From: Vibrio maerlii
GTDB lineage: Bacteria > Pseudomonadota > Gammaproteobacteria > Enterobacterales > Vibrionaceae
NCBI RefSeq assembly: GCF_003415655.1
Contig: NZ_QRHC01000003.1
Coordinates: forward strand, 187,526 to 251,525
Direction of reading: 5' to 3'
Length of the DNA: 64,000 nucleotides
Shown here: one piece after another, positions 39,190 through 48,863 of the stretch
Layout of the letters: the number at the start of each line of letters is the position of its first letter
Position numbering within the stretch: position 1 is the first letter of the stretch
Program-made: the position numbers and the translations under genes
Notes under the pieces: generated by a model
What the model saw: the letters and a program-made list of their open reading frames with translations, nothing else
Databases searched by the model: none
Told to the model about the DNA's origin: nothing

Positions 39190-41091
39190 TTATTTTGCTA
39201 GAAGCTTGTTCATTGCACCTAAGAACAGTGATGGGTCTTCCATTGCACCGCGCTCAGCTAGCATTGCTTGACCAAGTAGTACTTCTACCCAGCGACCAAA
39301 CGCTTCTTCATCAGCTTCATCAGCCATGCGTTGAACCATAGGATGCTCTGGGTTGATTTCGAAGATGTATTTCACTTCTGGAGCTGCTTGACCCGCCGCT
39401 TCTAAAAGCTTCTGCATCTGAGTACCCATATCAAAGTCATCCGTTACAACAACAGCTGGCGTCGTCGCAAGCTTGAAGGTAGTACGTACTTCTTTAACAC
39501 GGTCACCAAGGTAAGTCTTAGTGCGATCAACCACAGACTTAAACTCTTCCTCTGTCTCTTTTTGCTTCTCTTTCTCTTGCTCGTCTTCAAACTTGCTCAG
39601 ATCAAGGCCCGCTTTAGTGATCGATTGGAATTGCTTACCATCGAACTCAGTCAGGTAGTTCATTAGGAACTCATCGATGCGATCGTACATTAGTACTACT
39701 TCGATTCCTTTCGCTTTGAACTGCTCGAGGTGTGGGCTGTTTTTCGCTGCTGCATAGCTGTCTGCAGTCAGGTAGTAAATCTTATCCTGACCGTCTTTCA
39801 TACGCTCAATGTATTGCGCAAGAGAAACTGTCTGCTCAGAAGAGTCAACATCAGAAGATGTAAAGCGCAGAAGACCAGCAACCTTTTCTTTGTTTGCCAT
39901 ATCTTCAGCCGGGCCTTCTTTGATAACAAGACCAAACTCTTTCCAGAACTCTTGGTATTTCTCTTCGTCATTCTTCGCCATGCGCTCCAGCATAGTCAGA
40001 ACACGCTTAGTACACGCACTACGTAGTGACTGAGTGACCTTGTTATCTTGCAGGATTTCACGAGATACGTTCAGCGGCAGATCATTTGAATCTATCAGAC
40101 CACGCACAAAACGCAGGTAAGATGGCATGAACTGCTCAGCATCGTCCATGATGAATACACGCTGTACATACAGCTTCAGACCAGACTTATGGTCACGGTT
40201 CATCATGTCCCAAGGTGCTTTAGATGGAATGTAAAGCAGGCTTGTGTAGTCGTTTTTACCTTCAACGCGGTTGTGGCTCCACACAAGAGGATCAGCGAAA
40301 TCATGAGAAACGTGCTTATAGAACTCTTTGTATTCGTCTCCATTGATGTCTGACTTGTTGCGAGTCCAAAGTGCTTGAGCCTTGTTGATTTGCTCCCACT
40401 TAGTTTCGCCCGTCTCTTTACCTTCTTCATCACGAACATTAGTCAGGATAGAAACAGGGATACCGATGTGATCAGAGTACTTACTAATCACTTCACGCAG
40501 ACGCCACTCGTTCAAGAACTCTTTGCCTTCTTCACGCATGTGAAGAACGATGTCAGTACCACGAGACTCTTTTGAGATGTCCTCAATGGTGTAGTCACCT
40601 TCACCTTCAGAGTGCCATTGCACTGCTTGTGAAGCGTCTAGACCTGCAGCACGAGTGCGAACGGTTACCGCGTCAGCCACGATGAACGCAGAGTAGAAAC
40701 CCACACCGAATTGACCGATCAATTGAGAATCTTTTGACTGATCTTCAGAAAGCTTTGAGAAAAATTCAGCTGTACCTGACTTAGCAATCGTACCTAGGTG
40801 CTCAATAACGTCGTCACGGCTCATACCGATACCGTTGTCAGAAATCGTCAGTGTGTTTGCTTCTTCATTAAAAGATAACTTTACACCTAGCTCCGCATCA
40901 CCTTGATATAGATCTGCGTTTGATAGTGCTTGGAAGCGCAACTTGTCTGATGCGTCCGATGCATTTGAGATCAACTCACGTAGAAAGATCTCTTTGTTTG
41001 AATAAAGAGAGTGGATCATCAAATGAAGCAGTTGTTTTACTTCAGATTGAAAGCCACGAGTTTCTTTGTTATTCGTTGCCGTTTCGCTCAT
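39190..41091 (-). CDS. htpG: Molecular chaperone HtpG (Hsp90)
   Basis: A 633-residue Hsp90-family chaperone. The N-terminal GHKL ATPase has [23 protein letters not shown] and [11 protein letters not shown]. The middle domain carries the catalytic Arg region ([12 protein letters not shown]), and the C-terminal dimerisation domain is complete. Length is close to the E. coli protein (624). The upstream region has a CTTGAA element and a CCTCACTT element spaced like a sigma32 promoter, which fits heat-shock control. Confidence 0.97.
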   Translation of the reverse strand: MSETATNNKETRGFQSEVKQLLHLMIHSLYSNKEIFLRELISNASDASDKLRFQALSNADLYQGDAELGVKLSFNEEANTLTISDNGIGMSRDDVIEHLGTIAKSGTAEFFSKLSEDQSKDSQLIGQFGVGFYSAFIVADAVTVRTRAAGLDASQAVQWHSEGEGDYTIEDISKESRGTDIVLHMREEGKEFLNEWRLREVISKYSDHIGIPVSILTNVRDEEGKETGETKWEQINKAQALWTRNKSDINGDEYKEFYKHVSHDFADPLVWSHNRVEGKNDYTSLLYIPSKAPWDMMNRDHKSGLKLYVQRVFIMDDAEQFMPSYLRFVRGLIDSNDLPLNVSREILQDNKVTQSLRSACTKRVLTMLERMAKNDEEKYQEFWKEFGLVIKEGPAEDMANKEKVAGLLRFTSSDVDSSEQTVSLAQYIERMKDGQDKIYYLTADSYAAAKNSPHLEQFKAKGIEVVLMYDRIDEFLMNYLTEFDGKQFQSITKAGLDLSKFEDEQEKEKQKETEEEFKSVVDRTKTYLGDRVKEVRTTFKLATTPAVVVTDDFDMGTQMQKLLEAAGQAAPEVKYIFEINPEHPMVQRMADEADEEAFGRWVEVLLGQAMLAERGAMEDPSLFLGAMNKLLAK

Positions 41092-41190
41092 TTTTTCTCC
41101 AAAACATGCAAATGTATGACCAATTCCAGGTATTGATAACCAATTGAATACTGCAGCATTAAGCTGTGCTACAGAAGTATTTAACTTCTA

Positions 41191-41219
41191 AAGTGAGGCT
41201 GAGAAATGTAAATTCAAGG
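41191..41219 (-). promoter_or_regulatory. Putative sigma32 promoter of htpG
   Basis: On the minus strand, CCTTGAA (-35, about 41213-41219) is followed after a 14-bp spacer by CCTCACTT (-10, 41191-41198). The E. coli heat-shock consensus is CTTGAA-N13-15-CCCCATNT. It lies about 100 bp before the htpG ATG. Confidence 0.5.
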
Positions 41220-41374
41220 TCAATAAACGTAAATACACTGTTTTTTTAGAAAATTTTAATTATCCTGTTCCTCTAAAATCATAAAAACGCACTATATTTA
41301 GTTATTAGTTACATTATAACTTTGTATGTAACTTATTAATACCATTATAAAAAACATCTAAAAAGAAGACCTCT

Positions 41375-42223
41375 ATGAGTAACATTGGTACCAAGTTTAT
41401 TATTGCGAACCGCTTTGTGTTCGACCCAAATAGTAACTCGCTAACGGATCAGCAGAGTGACAATGAAGTAGTACGACTAGGAAGTAATGAGAGCCGCATA
41501 CTACTGATGCTATCCGAGAAGCCCAATGAGGTAATTACTCGTAATGAGCTACACGAGTTCGTGTGGCGCAAGCAAGGTTTTCAGGTCGACGACTCAAGTT
41601 TGACACAGGCAATCTCTACACTGCGTAAAATGCTTAAAGACTCGACAAAGTCACCTCAGTTTGTCAAAACTGTGCCAAAGCGTGGCTATATGTTGATCTC
41701 AACGGTGGAGCGCGCAGCCCCGCTTAGTGGTCAGGATGAAGCAGTAAACGAATTTCAAGCACACGATGCAGATGGCACTCCAGTATCAGAAGCATCCGTT
41801 GCAAACAATGTAAACGTAGAAGCCTCCACTGCACCACAAACTGTAGCAACTAAGCCAGCACCAGAGAGCAAAAAGACGATGTTTGCTCTCGTGCTAATCG
41901 CTGTTTTATTACCGCTTTTCGTTATGTTGATGCCAGAGCCAGTCTCAACCAGCTTCAAGCAAATCGCAGAGTACGATGGGACACCGATCCGCACTCCGGA
42001 AAGTCAACCTGACCTTTCGAGCTGGTTACCTCAAATCGAGCGTTGTGTAGAGCGCTATAACGAAGTGAACACTGGCGATCTTAAGCCGGTAGAAGTGATC
42101 GCTACGGGTGGTCAGAACAACCAACTTGTTCTTAACTACGTGCACTCTGCAGAGTACTCAGTAGAAAACACGACCATTCGCTTCTTCTTTGAACAAACTG
42201 ACCTAAGCCAGATCTGTAACTAA
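41375..42223 (+). CDS. toxR: Transmembrane transcriptional regulator ToxR
   Basis: A 282-residue membrane-bound regulator of outer-membrane porins and virulence-related genes in vibrios. The OmpR-type winged helix covers about 5-112 (LGSNESRILLMLSEKPNEVITR and VPKRGYML). A variable Ala/Val/Pro-rich linker follows, with one membrane helix at about 168-186. The periplasmic domain ends at residue 282 and has two cysteines, Cys224 (IERCVERY) and Cys281, as in known ToxR. toxS follows after 13 bp. Confidence 0.96.
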   Translation: MSNIGTKFIIANRFVFDPNSNSLTDQQSDNEVVRLGSNESRILLMLSEKPNEVITRNELHEFVWRKQGFQVDDSSLTQAISTLRKMLKDSTKSPQFVKTVPKRGYMLISTVERAAPLSGQDEAVNEFQAHDADGTPVSEASVANNVNVEASTAPQTVATKPAPESKKTMFALVLIAVLLPLFVMLMPEPVSTSFKQIAEYDGTPIRTPESQPDLSSWLPQIERCVERYNEVNTGDLKPVEVIATGGQNNQLVLNYVHSAEYSVENTTIRFFFEQTDLSQICN

Positions 42224-42236
42224 AAGGGTAACTTAG

Positions 42237-42749
42237 ATGAAAATATCAACTGCAAAAATCCTTTTAGGTCTATCAGTACTCTTCAGTGCTTGGTTGTACT
42301 GGGGTAGCGATATCAAAGTAGAACAAGTACTTACCGAAAAAGAATGGCAGTCACGAATGGTGACTTACCTGACTGAAGATAAACAAGAAGTTGTTGGGCC
42401 ATTGCGCAAGGTAAATGTTACCTCAAATGTAAAATACCTACCGAACGGTACCTACATTCGAGTTTCCATGATGGAGCTTTACAGCCAAGATGAAGATGCA
42501 AACAGCATCATCAACATCTCAGAGATGGGTGAATGGGAACTGAGTGACAACTATCTACTGATCTCTCCTATCGAGTTCAAAGATGTCTCTTCTAGCCAAA
42601 ACAAAGATTTTAGTGCCGATCAGCTTAAGCTCATCACTCAAGTATTTAAGATGGATTCTGAGCAAAGCCGTCGTGTCGATATCATCAACGACAAAGCGCT
42701 ACTGCTAACCAGCTTGAACCACGGCTCAAACATCTTGTTTTCAAACTAA
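42237..42749 (+). CDS. toxS: ToxR-stabilising membrane protein ToxS
   Basis: A 170-residue protein with one N-terminal membrane helix (about 5-22, AKILLGLSVLFSAWLYWGS) and a periplasmic domain. ToxS binds and stabilises the periplasmic domain of ToxR. The sequence EKEWQSRMVTYL and LPNGTYIRVSMMELYSQ are typical. It forms an operon with toxR and is followed by a terminator. Confidence 0.95.
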   Translation: MKISTAKILLGLSVLFSAWLYWGSDIKVEQVLTEKEWQSRMVTYLTEDKQEVVGPLRKVNVTSNVKYLPNGTYIRVSMMELYSQDEDANSIINISEMGEWELSDNYLLISPIEFKDVSSSQNKDFSADQLKLITQVFKMDSEQSRRVDIINDKALLLTSLNHGSNILFSN

Positions 42750-42773
42750 GAGTCGATAAGATAAACATAATTT

Positions 42774-42797
42774 AAGGGAGCGTATTGCTCCCTTTTT
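42774..42797 (+). terminator. Terminator after toxS
   Basis: AAGGGAGC at 42774-42781 pairs with GCTCCCTT at 42787-42794, with a 5-nt loop and a T-run after it. Confidence 0.88.
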
Positions 42798-42818
42798 AAT
42801 ATCTATCGGGAGAGCTAA

Positions 42819-43097
42819 ATGGATAAAGCGACCATTCACATCTACTACTGTCGCCAATGTAACTGGATGCTAAGAGCATCATGGTTAAACCAAGAGCTAT
42901 TGCATACCTTTAGTGAAGAAATAGAGTCAGTGAGCCTTCATCCGGACACAGGTGGTCGCTTTGAGATCATTTGCAATGGCAACGTGATTTGGGAAAGAAA
43001 GCGCGACGGTGGCTTTCCCGAAGCCAAGGAACTGAAAAAGCGTGTTCGCGATATAATTGCACCTGAACGTGACTTGGGGCATGTTGATAGTAAATAG
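42819..43097 (+). CDS. SelT/SelW/SelH (Rdx) family thioredoxin-fold protein
   Basis: A 92-residue Rdx-family protein with the redox motif CRQC (Cys11-Cys14) in the usual IYYCRQCNWMLRA setting and the family GGRFEI and RKRDGGFPEAKELK segments. It is the cysteine form of selenoprotein W-like proteins. Its partner is unknown. Its stop codon TAG (43095-43097) is the first triplet of the TAGAGAGC array that follows, so the last residues DSK precede the repeat directly. Confidence 0.88.
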   Translation: MDKATIHIYYCRQCNWMLRASWLNQELLHTFSEEIESVSLHPDTGGRFEIICNGNVIWERKRDGGFPEAKELKKRVRDIIAPERDLGHVDSK

Positions 43098-43323
43098 AGA
43101 GCTAGAGAGCTAGAGAGCTAGAGAGCTAGAGAGCTAGAGAGCTAGAGAGCTAGAGAGCTAGAGAGCTAGAGAGCTAGAGAGCTAGAGAGCTAGAGAGCTA
43201 GAGAGCTAGAGACAGAATAGGGGTTGACGTGAAAGCGTCAACCCCTGTTTTTATCTCGGCGCTAAAAGTCTAAATATCTAGTTTTCCAGCAGCGAAGCGA
43301 TCGAGTTATCTAATTAAGCCTAA
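43095..43323. repeat. Composite CTAG element, copy D (14 octamers, hairpin, tail)
   Basis: Fourteen perfect TAGAGAGC units (43095-43206) plus TAGAGA precede a hairpin: AGGGGTTGACG (43219-43229), a 6-nt loop, and CGTCAACCCCT (43236-43246) followed by GTTTTTAT. The tail at 43269-43313 reads TCTAAATATCTAG at its start, then CAGCAGCGAAGCGA, and ends AGTTATCTA. The fadJ stop codon is 10 bp further on. The array begins exactly at the stop codon of the upstream SelW-like gene. Confidence 0.9.
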
Positions 43324-45441
43324 TTAACTATAAAAACCCTTGCCGATGCCCGCTCGAGTGAGCAAGCCATCGCATGGAGCAAAGCGATCACCATACTTCT
43401 CGGCGTATGAGTTCATCGTCTCCACCAGCGTATCAATACCGATGCTATCCATGTAGCGGAATGGACCGCCCAAGAATGGTGGGAAGCCGATACCGAAGAT
43501 CGCGCCGATGTCACCATCACGAGGGCTACGGATAATGCCTTCGTCCAAACAACGCACGGCTTCATTGAGCATTGGCAACACACAACGCATCGCAATGTCG
43601 TTTTCACTCGCTTTTTGTTCAGGCGTCAAAGACAATAGCTTGTAGACTGACTTATCGACTTCTTTCTTCTTACCCTTGTAAGTGTAGAAGCCTTTGCCGC
43701 TCTTGCGACCTTTACGATCATCATTGAGCAGAGTGTCGAATACATCTGGGCCTTTGAATCGTTCGCCTAGTTCATTCACCAAGATTGGAATGATCTTCGC
43801 ACCAATATCAACACCTACCTCATCGAGCAAGGTGATTGGGCCAACAGGGAAACCAAAGTTCAGTAGCGCGCTATCCAAGTGCTCGATCGGCTCGTTACCC
43901 ATCAACACTTGCGCGGCCTCATTCATGTATGGTGCAAGAATACGGTTCACATAGAAGCCAGCACAGTCTTTCACCACAATCGGCGTTTTACCCTGCTTAC
44001 GAGCAAATTCAACCACAGTTGAGATAGTCTCATCAGAGGTTGTTTCGTGAGGAATGACCTCAACCAATGGCATCTTTTCTGCCGGACTGAAGTAATGCAA
44101 CCCAACCACGTTTTCAGGTCTTTCTGCTTGCTCAGCAATCTGGCCAATCGGTAGTGACGAAGTATTCGTCGCAAAGATTGTCTCAGCCTTAGCATGAGTC
44201 TCGACGTCTTTGACCATGGCTTGCTTAAGCGCTAGGTCTTCAAAGACAGCCTCAATCACTAAATCACTATGCTCGAACGAGGTAAAATCGATGCCACCAG
44301 ACAGCTGCATCATTTTATTTTGTAGTTGCGCCTTGCTCAGAATACGGCGTTTTCGCTGCTTATCAAACAACTTGTAGTTGTATTTGAGAGCATTCAACAC
44401 ACCGTCATTCGACACATCTTTAATGCGCACAGGCACTTTCGCCTTTGCAACCGACACATGACTGATACCAGCCCCCATCAAGCCACCACCCAACACATTA
44501 ACGCGGCCAACCTGCTTCGGCTCTGCGTCGCTGCCGTGTTCTTTCTTCATCTCTGTCGTAGCAAAGAAGATAGAGCGCAGGGCTTTAGACTCAGAGGTCA
44601 TCACTAGCTCACCAAAACGTTTCGCCTCGTATGCTAAACCTTTGGTCATGCCGTTTTCTAAACCATGACGAATCACATCCAAAATGGCATCTGCAGCAGG
44701 GTAATTACCACGTGTCTTTTCATTGGTTTTCTTGGCTGCTTGCTCAAAAATCACCTTACGGCCAAGCTGGTTTTTCGCCATTAAGGTTTCTTTCATCGAC
44801 GATTTTGCTTTAGCGCGCTTTTTGCCTTTCTCAACAAAGCTCAAAGCCACATCCAGCAACACACTTTGCGGTACGCTTGAATCGACCACACCGAGCTTCT
44901 TCGCTTTCTTTGCTCGAAGTTGTTTGCCCGTCAGAATCAAATCGAGAGAAGGCAGAAGGCCGATCAAGCGCGGTAAGCGTTGAGTACCGCCCGAGCCAGG
45001 TAACAAGCCCAGTTGCACTTCAGGCAGACCCAAACGCGTTTTTTCTGAATCGGTACACACGCGGTAATCACACGCCAAAGCCAGCTCTAACCCACCACCA
45101 AGGCACGGGCCATGAATCGCTGCAACCACAGGGAAAGGTAAGTCAGAGAGAGTTTGGAACATCTCCTGCCCTTTTGTTGCCAATGCTTGCGCTTCTTCTG
45201 CTGATTGACAGGCATCCAACATGCGTACATCTGCACCGGCTATGAAGTTATCTGGCTTGAGAGAATGAACAACCATGCCCTTAATCGATCCTTTACTCTC
45301 TTCAAGTTGAGCAAAGATCTCGGTCATCTCATCGGCAAAAGCGGCCTGAAGGGTGTTCATCTTTTCATTGGGAACATCGATGGATAGCCAAGCGACGTTG
45401 TTGGTATCAACCTTTAGTTCAAATGCTTTTTGCTCGCTCAT
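43324..45441 (-). CDS. fadJ: Fatty acid oxidation complex alpha subunit FadJ
   Basis: A 705-residue bifunctional enzyme with enoyl-CoA hydratase and 3-hydroxyacyl-CoA dehydrogenase activities of beta-oxidation. The N-terminal crotonase domain has AGADVRML and [17 protein letters not shown]. The NAD-binding fold is [14 protein letters not shown], with [10 protein letters not shown] and [17 protein letters not shown] after it. I start at the ATG at 45441 (MSEQKAFEL), which has GGAGGTGGAG upstream and overlaps the fadI stop (TAATG). The longer frame from 45489 would lie inside fadI. Confidence 0.95.
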   Translation of the reverse strand: MSEQKAFELKVDTNNVAWLSIDVPNEKMNTLQAAFADEMTEIFAQLEESKGSIKGMVVHSLKPDNFIAGADVRMLDACQSAEEAQALATKGQEMFQTLSDLPFPVVAAIHGPCLGGGLELALACDYRVCTDSEKTRLGLPEVQLGLLPGSGGTQRLPRLIGLLPSLDLILTGKQLRAKKAKKLGVVDSSVPQSVLLDVALSFVEKGKKRAKAKSSMKETLMAKNQLGRKVIFEQAAKKTNEKTRGNYPAADAILDVIRHGLENGMTKGLAYEAKRFGELVMTSESKALRSIFFATTEMKKEHGSDAEPKQVGRVNVLGGGLMGAGISHVSVAKAKVPVRIKDVSNDGVLNALKYNYKLFDKQRKRRILSKAQLQNKMMQLSGGIDFTSFEHSDLVIEAVFEDLALKQAMVKDVETHAKAETIFATNTSSLPIGQIAEQAERPENVVGLHYFSPAEKMPLVEVIPHETTSDETISTVVEFARKQGKTPIVVKDCAGFYVNRILAPYMNEAAQVLMGNEPIEHLDSALLNFGFPVGPITLLDEVGVDIGAKIIPILVNELGERFKGPDVFDTLLNDDRKGRKSGKGFYTYKGKKKEVDKSVYKLLSLTPEQKASENDIAMRCVLPMLNEAVRCLDEGIIRSPRDGDIGAIFGIGFPPFLGGPFRYMDSIGIDTLVETMNSYAEKYGDRFAPCDGLLTRAGIGKGFYS

Positions 45442-46748
45442 TACTCCACCTCCAAGATCATTGCTGCGCCTAACCCGCCGGCTGCACAAGCAGTATTCAG
45501 TGCTAAGCCGCCTCCTCTACGTTTTAGCTCTCGGAGTGTTTGCGTCATCATTCGAGCACCCGTCGCTGCAAATGGGTGACCATAAGCAATCGAACCACCT
45601 AGCACGTTGAACTTCTCCATATCGATTTCACCAATCGCACGCTCACGACCAAGGTGTTGCTGCGCAAACTCATCGCTTGCGAACATCTTCACATTAGCCA
45701 GTGCTTGAGCAGCAAAGGCTTCATGCATATCAATCAGTGTTAAGTCATCCAGCTCAAGGCCCGTTCGCTTGAGCACTTCTGCTGTTGCGTAGGTTGGCCC
45801 CATTAACATATCCATCTCGACCCCAATCGCAGAGAAAGCATAACCACGAATAAAGCCCATGATCTCAAGGCCCAGCTCTTTGGCTTTACCTTCACGCATC
45901 AGCATCACCGCTGCACCGCCATCTGTCAGCGGAGTACTGTTTGCTGCGGTTACGCTGCCGTACTGACGGTCAAACGCTGGACGCAGTTTAGCGTAGCCTT
46001 CAATCGTTGAGTCATGGCGAATATTGTTGTCTTCTGAGATCCATTTTTTGTAAGGTTCAGGGAAAGCAGTCATCACCTCATCTTGGATCTTGCCCTCTTT
46101 CCAAGCTTGTGACGCCAGGCTGTGAGAGCGATGTGCTAGCTCATCTTGCTGCAGCCTTGAAATACCATGGCTCTTAGCCATTTGCTCTGCAGTTTGGCCC
46201 ATTGATAAACCTGTCGAGTATTCAGCAACGGCAGGTGGCACAGGCATGAGATCTTTAACAGAGAGAGATTTGAGAATATTGAGCTTTTGACCCAAGGTTT
46301 TGGTCTTGCTCAGCGCCAGTAGGTTAGCGGCCAGTTTCTTAGACACACCAATCGGCAATACAGAAGAGGAATCTGCACCACCTGCAATACCGATATCAAC
46401 CGTGCCCGCCATAATACTTTCGGCGACGTTCACGGCAGCCTGGAAGCTGGTCGCACACGCACGAGTCACACTGTACGCATCGGTATGAATGTTCATCCCA
46501 GTACCCAATACTATCTCACGCGCAATGTTTGGCGCTTCTGGCATTTGAACCACTTGGCCAAACACCACTTGGTCGATCAACTTAGGGTCAATATTGGTAC
46601 GAGCAAGCATTTCGCTTACGACCATCTTGCCCAAATCCACCGCTGGCACTTGGCTAAACTCTGTACTTTGTCTTGCAAACGGTGTTCGCAAGCCGGCAAC
46701 AACAGCAACACGCTCACCCGAGCGCGTAGTCACGTCCTGTATTCCCAT
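45441..46748 (-). CDS. fadI: Acetyl-CoA acyltransferase (3-ketoacyl-CoA thiolase) FadI
   Basis: A 435-residue thiolase that cleaves 3-ketoacyl-CoA in the last step of beta-oxidation. The nucleophilic cysteine is in [13 protein letters not shown], the catalytic His motif is [12 protein letters not shown] and [16 protein letters not shown], and the final cysteine is in [13 protein letters not shown]. It is translationally coupled to fadJ. A FadR-like palindrome lies about 115 bp upstream. Confidence 0.96.
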   Translation of the reverse strand: MGIQDVTTRSGERVAVVAGLRTPFARQSTEFSQVPAVDLGKMVVSEMLARTNIDPKLIDQVVFGQVVQMPEAPNIAREIVLGTGMNIHTDAYSVTRACATSFQAAVNVAESIMAGTVDIGIAGGADSSSVLPIGVSKKLAANLLALSKTKTLGQKLNILKSLSVKDLMPVPPAVAEYSTGLSMGQTAEQMAKSHGISRLQQDELAHRSHSLASQAWKEGKIQDEVMTAFPEPYKKWISEDNNIRHDSTIEGYAKLRPAFDRQYGSVTAANSTPLTDGGAAVMLMREGKAKELGLEIMGFIRGYAFSAIGVEMDMLMGPTYATAEVLKRTGLELDDLTLIDMHEAFAAQALANVKMFASDEFAQQHLGRERAIGEIDMEKFNVLGGSIAYGHPFAATGARMMTQTLRELKRRGGGLALNTACAAGGLGAAMILEVE

Positions 46749-46854
46749 TCTATCTCCTTATTGCATCCCATCTTGAAGTTCGCTTATCTCAGGTCGATTG
46801 ACCGAATTAGGGTTGATTAACCTAAATTATTATCTGGAACTCTCAGGGAAAATG

Positions 46855-46871
46855 ATGAGGTCAGACCACAT
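46855..46871. promoter_or_regulatory. Putative FadR operator of fadIJ
   Basis: ATGAGGTCAGACCACAT is a near-perfect 17-bp palindrome with the FadR core GGTCNGACC. FadR represses beta-oxidation genes when long-chain acyl-CoA is absent. The site is 107-123 bp upstream of the fadI ATG, a place where a promoter is expected. Confidence 0.7.
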
Positions 46872-46974
46872 TATTGTAATCAAAATGTTATCAACATCAA
46901 ACATGTGTTTAAATAAACGTGACACAAGCAGAGAGCTTGAAAGGGTGATAGGCTTAAGGGACTGAAAATTAGGC

Positions 46975-47003
46975 AAAAAAAAACCACACAAAACTGTGTG
47001 GTT
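46975..47003 (-). terminator. Rho-independent terminator of the RNA candidate
   Basis: AACCACACA and TGTGTGGTT form a 9-bp stem, followed on the minus strand by an uninterrupted T9 tract. No protein-coding gene on the minus strand lies upstream of it within the gap, so it implies a non-coding transcript. Confidence 0.8.
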
Positions 47004-47139
47004 GGAATCTATAAAGCAATTAACTATTAACGCCAATTGAAAATAATCAGTTTCCTGATTAGGAGAAAGTAAAGTCAGCCTTCAAAAGGAAGTGTCGTCT
47101 TGCTCAACATGCCATTTCAAAAGAAATGACTAGACGACA
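46975..47139 (-). ncRNA. Candidate structured small RNA upstream of fadI
   Basis: The 598-bp gap between fadI and the sigma-factor gene has no coding frame, but on the minus strand it contains a chain of stems. An 8-bp closing stem (TGTCGTCT 47139-47132 with AGACGACA 47100-47093) encloses CATTTC/GAAATG. A short CTTC/GAAG stem follows at about 47079-47092. TAATCAG/CTGATTA (47044-47061) is capped by a GAAA tetraloop. The chain ends in a 9-bp stem (AACCACACA/TGTGTGGTT) with a run of nine U residues. TATATT at 47151-47146 could be a -10, though no good -35 is visible. I do not recognise a named RNA here. It could be a trans-acting sRNA or a leader. Confidence 0.55.
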
Positions 47140-47346
47140 GACGTTAATATAGCGGGTTCAGTCAATGGTTTTTTGAAATAGATCAATTTATATGTGAATA
47201 GAGTATGAATACCGCCATTTATAGAACGTCCGACAGAAATCTGACTAAGATTAACCCATAGCCTCCAACTATCGAACAATTCGTAACCCAAACTGAGCAC
47301 ACTAGAGAATCACGTGGCCCTACTACTAGATATGGAAAAATAAAAA

Positions 47347-47895
47347 ATGTTCGGAAAGAAAAAGCCGCCTTCCCCGGTCGACTCTAATATGGACAAGCAA
47401 AGAAAATATGAAGCACTAGTGCGTGCCTATCATCGAGACCTTTATCGCTACGCCTACTGGTTATGTAAAGATAAGGCAATCTCCGAAGATTTGGTGCAAG
47501 AAACCTGCTTAAGAGCGTGGAAGTCACTAGATAGCTTACAGGACGAAAAAGCCGCCAAGTCATGGCTGATCACCATCTTGCGCCGCGAGAATGCTCGCCG
47601 GTTCGAGAGAAAGCAGTTTGATTTGGTTGATATTGATGATTACTCAGGAGAAGCGAAAGTTTCCGATGATCCTCATCATCAAACCGAGTGGCTGCAAAAC
47701 CAGATAATGAAGTTGGACGTCGAGTATCGCGAACCATTGTTCCTCCAAGTTGTTGGCGGATTCAGTGGTGAAGAGATCGGCGAGATCCTCGAACTGAATA
47801 AGAACACCGTTATGACGCGACTATTTCGTGCCCGTAATCAACTCAAAGAAATGCTCGATGAATCAACAGACGCTAAGGGGGTAAACAATGGATGA
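47347..47895 (+). CDS. ECF-type RNA polymerase sigma factor
   Basis: A 182-residue sigma-70 family protein of the ECF type. Region 2 is at about 20-90 (VRAYHRDLYRYAYWLCKDKAISEDLVQETCLRAWKSLDSL, with the -10 binding helix). Region 4 is at about 125-172 (YREPLFLQVVGGFSGEEIGEILELNKNTVMTRLFRARNQL). The basic N-terminus (MFGKKKPPSP) precedes region 2, and an internal ATG at codon 15 is a possible alternative start. The stop overlaps the next gene by 8 bp. The partner encoded there is probably its anti-sigma factor. Confidence 0.85.
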   Translation: MFGKKKPPSPVDSNMDKQRKYEALVRAYHRDLYRYAYWLCKDKAISEDLVQETCLRAWKSLDSLQDEKAAKSWLITILRRENARRFERKQFDLVDIDDYSGEAKVSDDPHHQTEWLQNQIMKLDVEYREPLFLQVVGGFSGEEIGEILELNKNTVMTRLFRARNQLKEMLDESTDAKGVNNG

Positions 47896-48607
47896 TTTAG
47901 AATTCCGTCGACAAATAATGTCCGACCCTAAAGCGCGTGATGAAGAACTGCTTAAAGCCATCGCTGAGAGCGATGTGAATGCAAAGTTTGCCGATGAGAT
48001 GAACGCGTTAGACGCTCAAATTGCTCAAGCAATGAAAGTCGATGTGCCCGATGACTTGGCAGATCGCATCTTGTTTAGTCAAAGCAGCAGCCACAAGGTG
48101 ATTCGCCCGAACTTTACCAAGAAAGCCATGGCAATGGCCGCATCTCTTGCGTTTGTCGTCGGTTTATCGGTGGGTCAGCTTAACTGGGGCAATCTAATTG
48201 TTCCTGCAGCCCAAGCAAGCCTTGAAGCAGAAGCGATGCGTCATGTGGTGGCCGAGAAGCCATTCGTCAACGCCATTGACGAAGAAGTGAGTTCAACGCA
48301 GATCAATACCAAATTGAAGCCTTTTGCGTATCAGTTTAACCAGAACTTCCCTTACCATGTGTATTACCTGAACCACTGTGGTTTTGGCGATTCAAATGCG
48401 TTGCATATGGTTTTCCGTGGAGAAAAGGGCAAAGTGACGCTATTTATCACCAATTTGCCGAGTGAAAATGAAAATATCTTCAGCCAAGATGGCATGGCCG
48501 GCGCCATTACCCCGATCGGTGACTCAAGTATAATTATCGTCGGCGATATGGACGAGAACGTCGGTGAAATTGCAAGAAAATTAGCACCAATGCTAACCGA
48601 ATCTTGA
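47888..48607 (+). CDS. DUF3379 membrane protein, probable anti-sigma factor
   Basis: A 239-residue DUF3379 protein. The N-terminal cytosolic part (about 1-75, MDDLEFRRQIMSDPKARDEELLKAI) is acidic and helical. One membrane helix lies at about 77-98 (KAMAMAASLAFVVGLSVGQL), and a periplasmic domain with a HVYYLNHCGFGDSNALHMVFRG stretch follows. The coupled start with the upstream sigma factor and the topology suggest an anti-sigma role. That is an inference from context. Confidence 0.78.
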   Translation: MDDLEFRRQIMSDPKARDEELLKAIAESDVNAKFADEMNALDAQIAQAMKVDVPDDLADRILFSQSSSHKVIRPNFTKKAMAMAASLAFVVGLSVGQLNWGNLIVPAAQASLEAEAMRHVVAEKPFVNAIDEEVSSTQINTKLKPFAYQFNQNFPYHVYYLNHCGFGDSNALHMVFRGEKGKVTLFITNLPSENENIFSQDGMAGAITPIGDSSIIIVGDMDENVGEIARKLAPMLTES

Positions 48608-48618
48608 TTTTCTCTTCC

Positions 48619-48652
48619 AAACAGGCACAGACAAATTCTGTGCCTGTTTTTT
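48619..48652 (+). terminator. Terminator after the DUF3379 gene
   Basis: AAACAGGCACAGA pairs with TCTGTGCCTGTTT across a 5-nt loop, followed by more T residues. It is just after the stop codon. Confidence 0.9.
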
Positions 48653-48746
48653 GATTTACAAATAGAGTTAAAACTCTAATAAACGCCGTTCTGCCACTTT
48701 TTCCTGCCAGATAGCCGTCATTTCTTTAATTTTCACGTATTTTTTC

Positions 48747-48774
48747 CAGTGGTCTGATTTCTCTGTCCTATAAT
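48747..48774 (+). promoter_or_regulatory. fadL promoter with FadR-like site
   Basis: TATAAT at 48769-48774 is a consensus -10. Upstream, CCAGTGGTCTGATTTCT (48747-48763) matches the left half of the FadR site (GGTCNGA) but not the right half. If real, FadR would cover the -35 to -10 spacer. The -35 itself is poor. Confidence 0.45.
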
Positions 48775-48863
48775 TGGGACTAGTATCAGCCACCAACTGA
48801 GCAATTGCTCGGATGCAAATCGCCCAACTAGAGGCGGACACACACAAAAAGGAACTATGTCTA

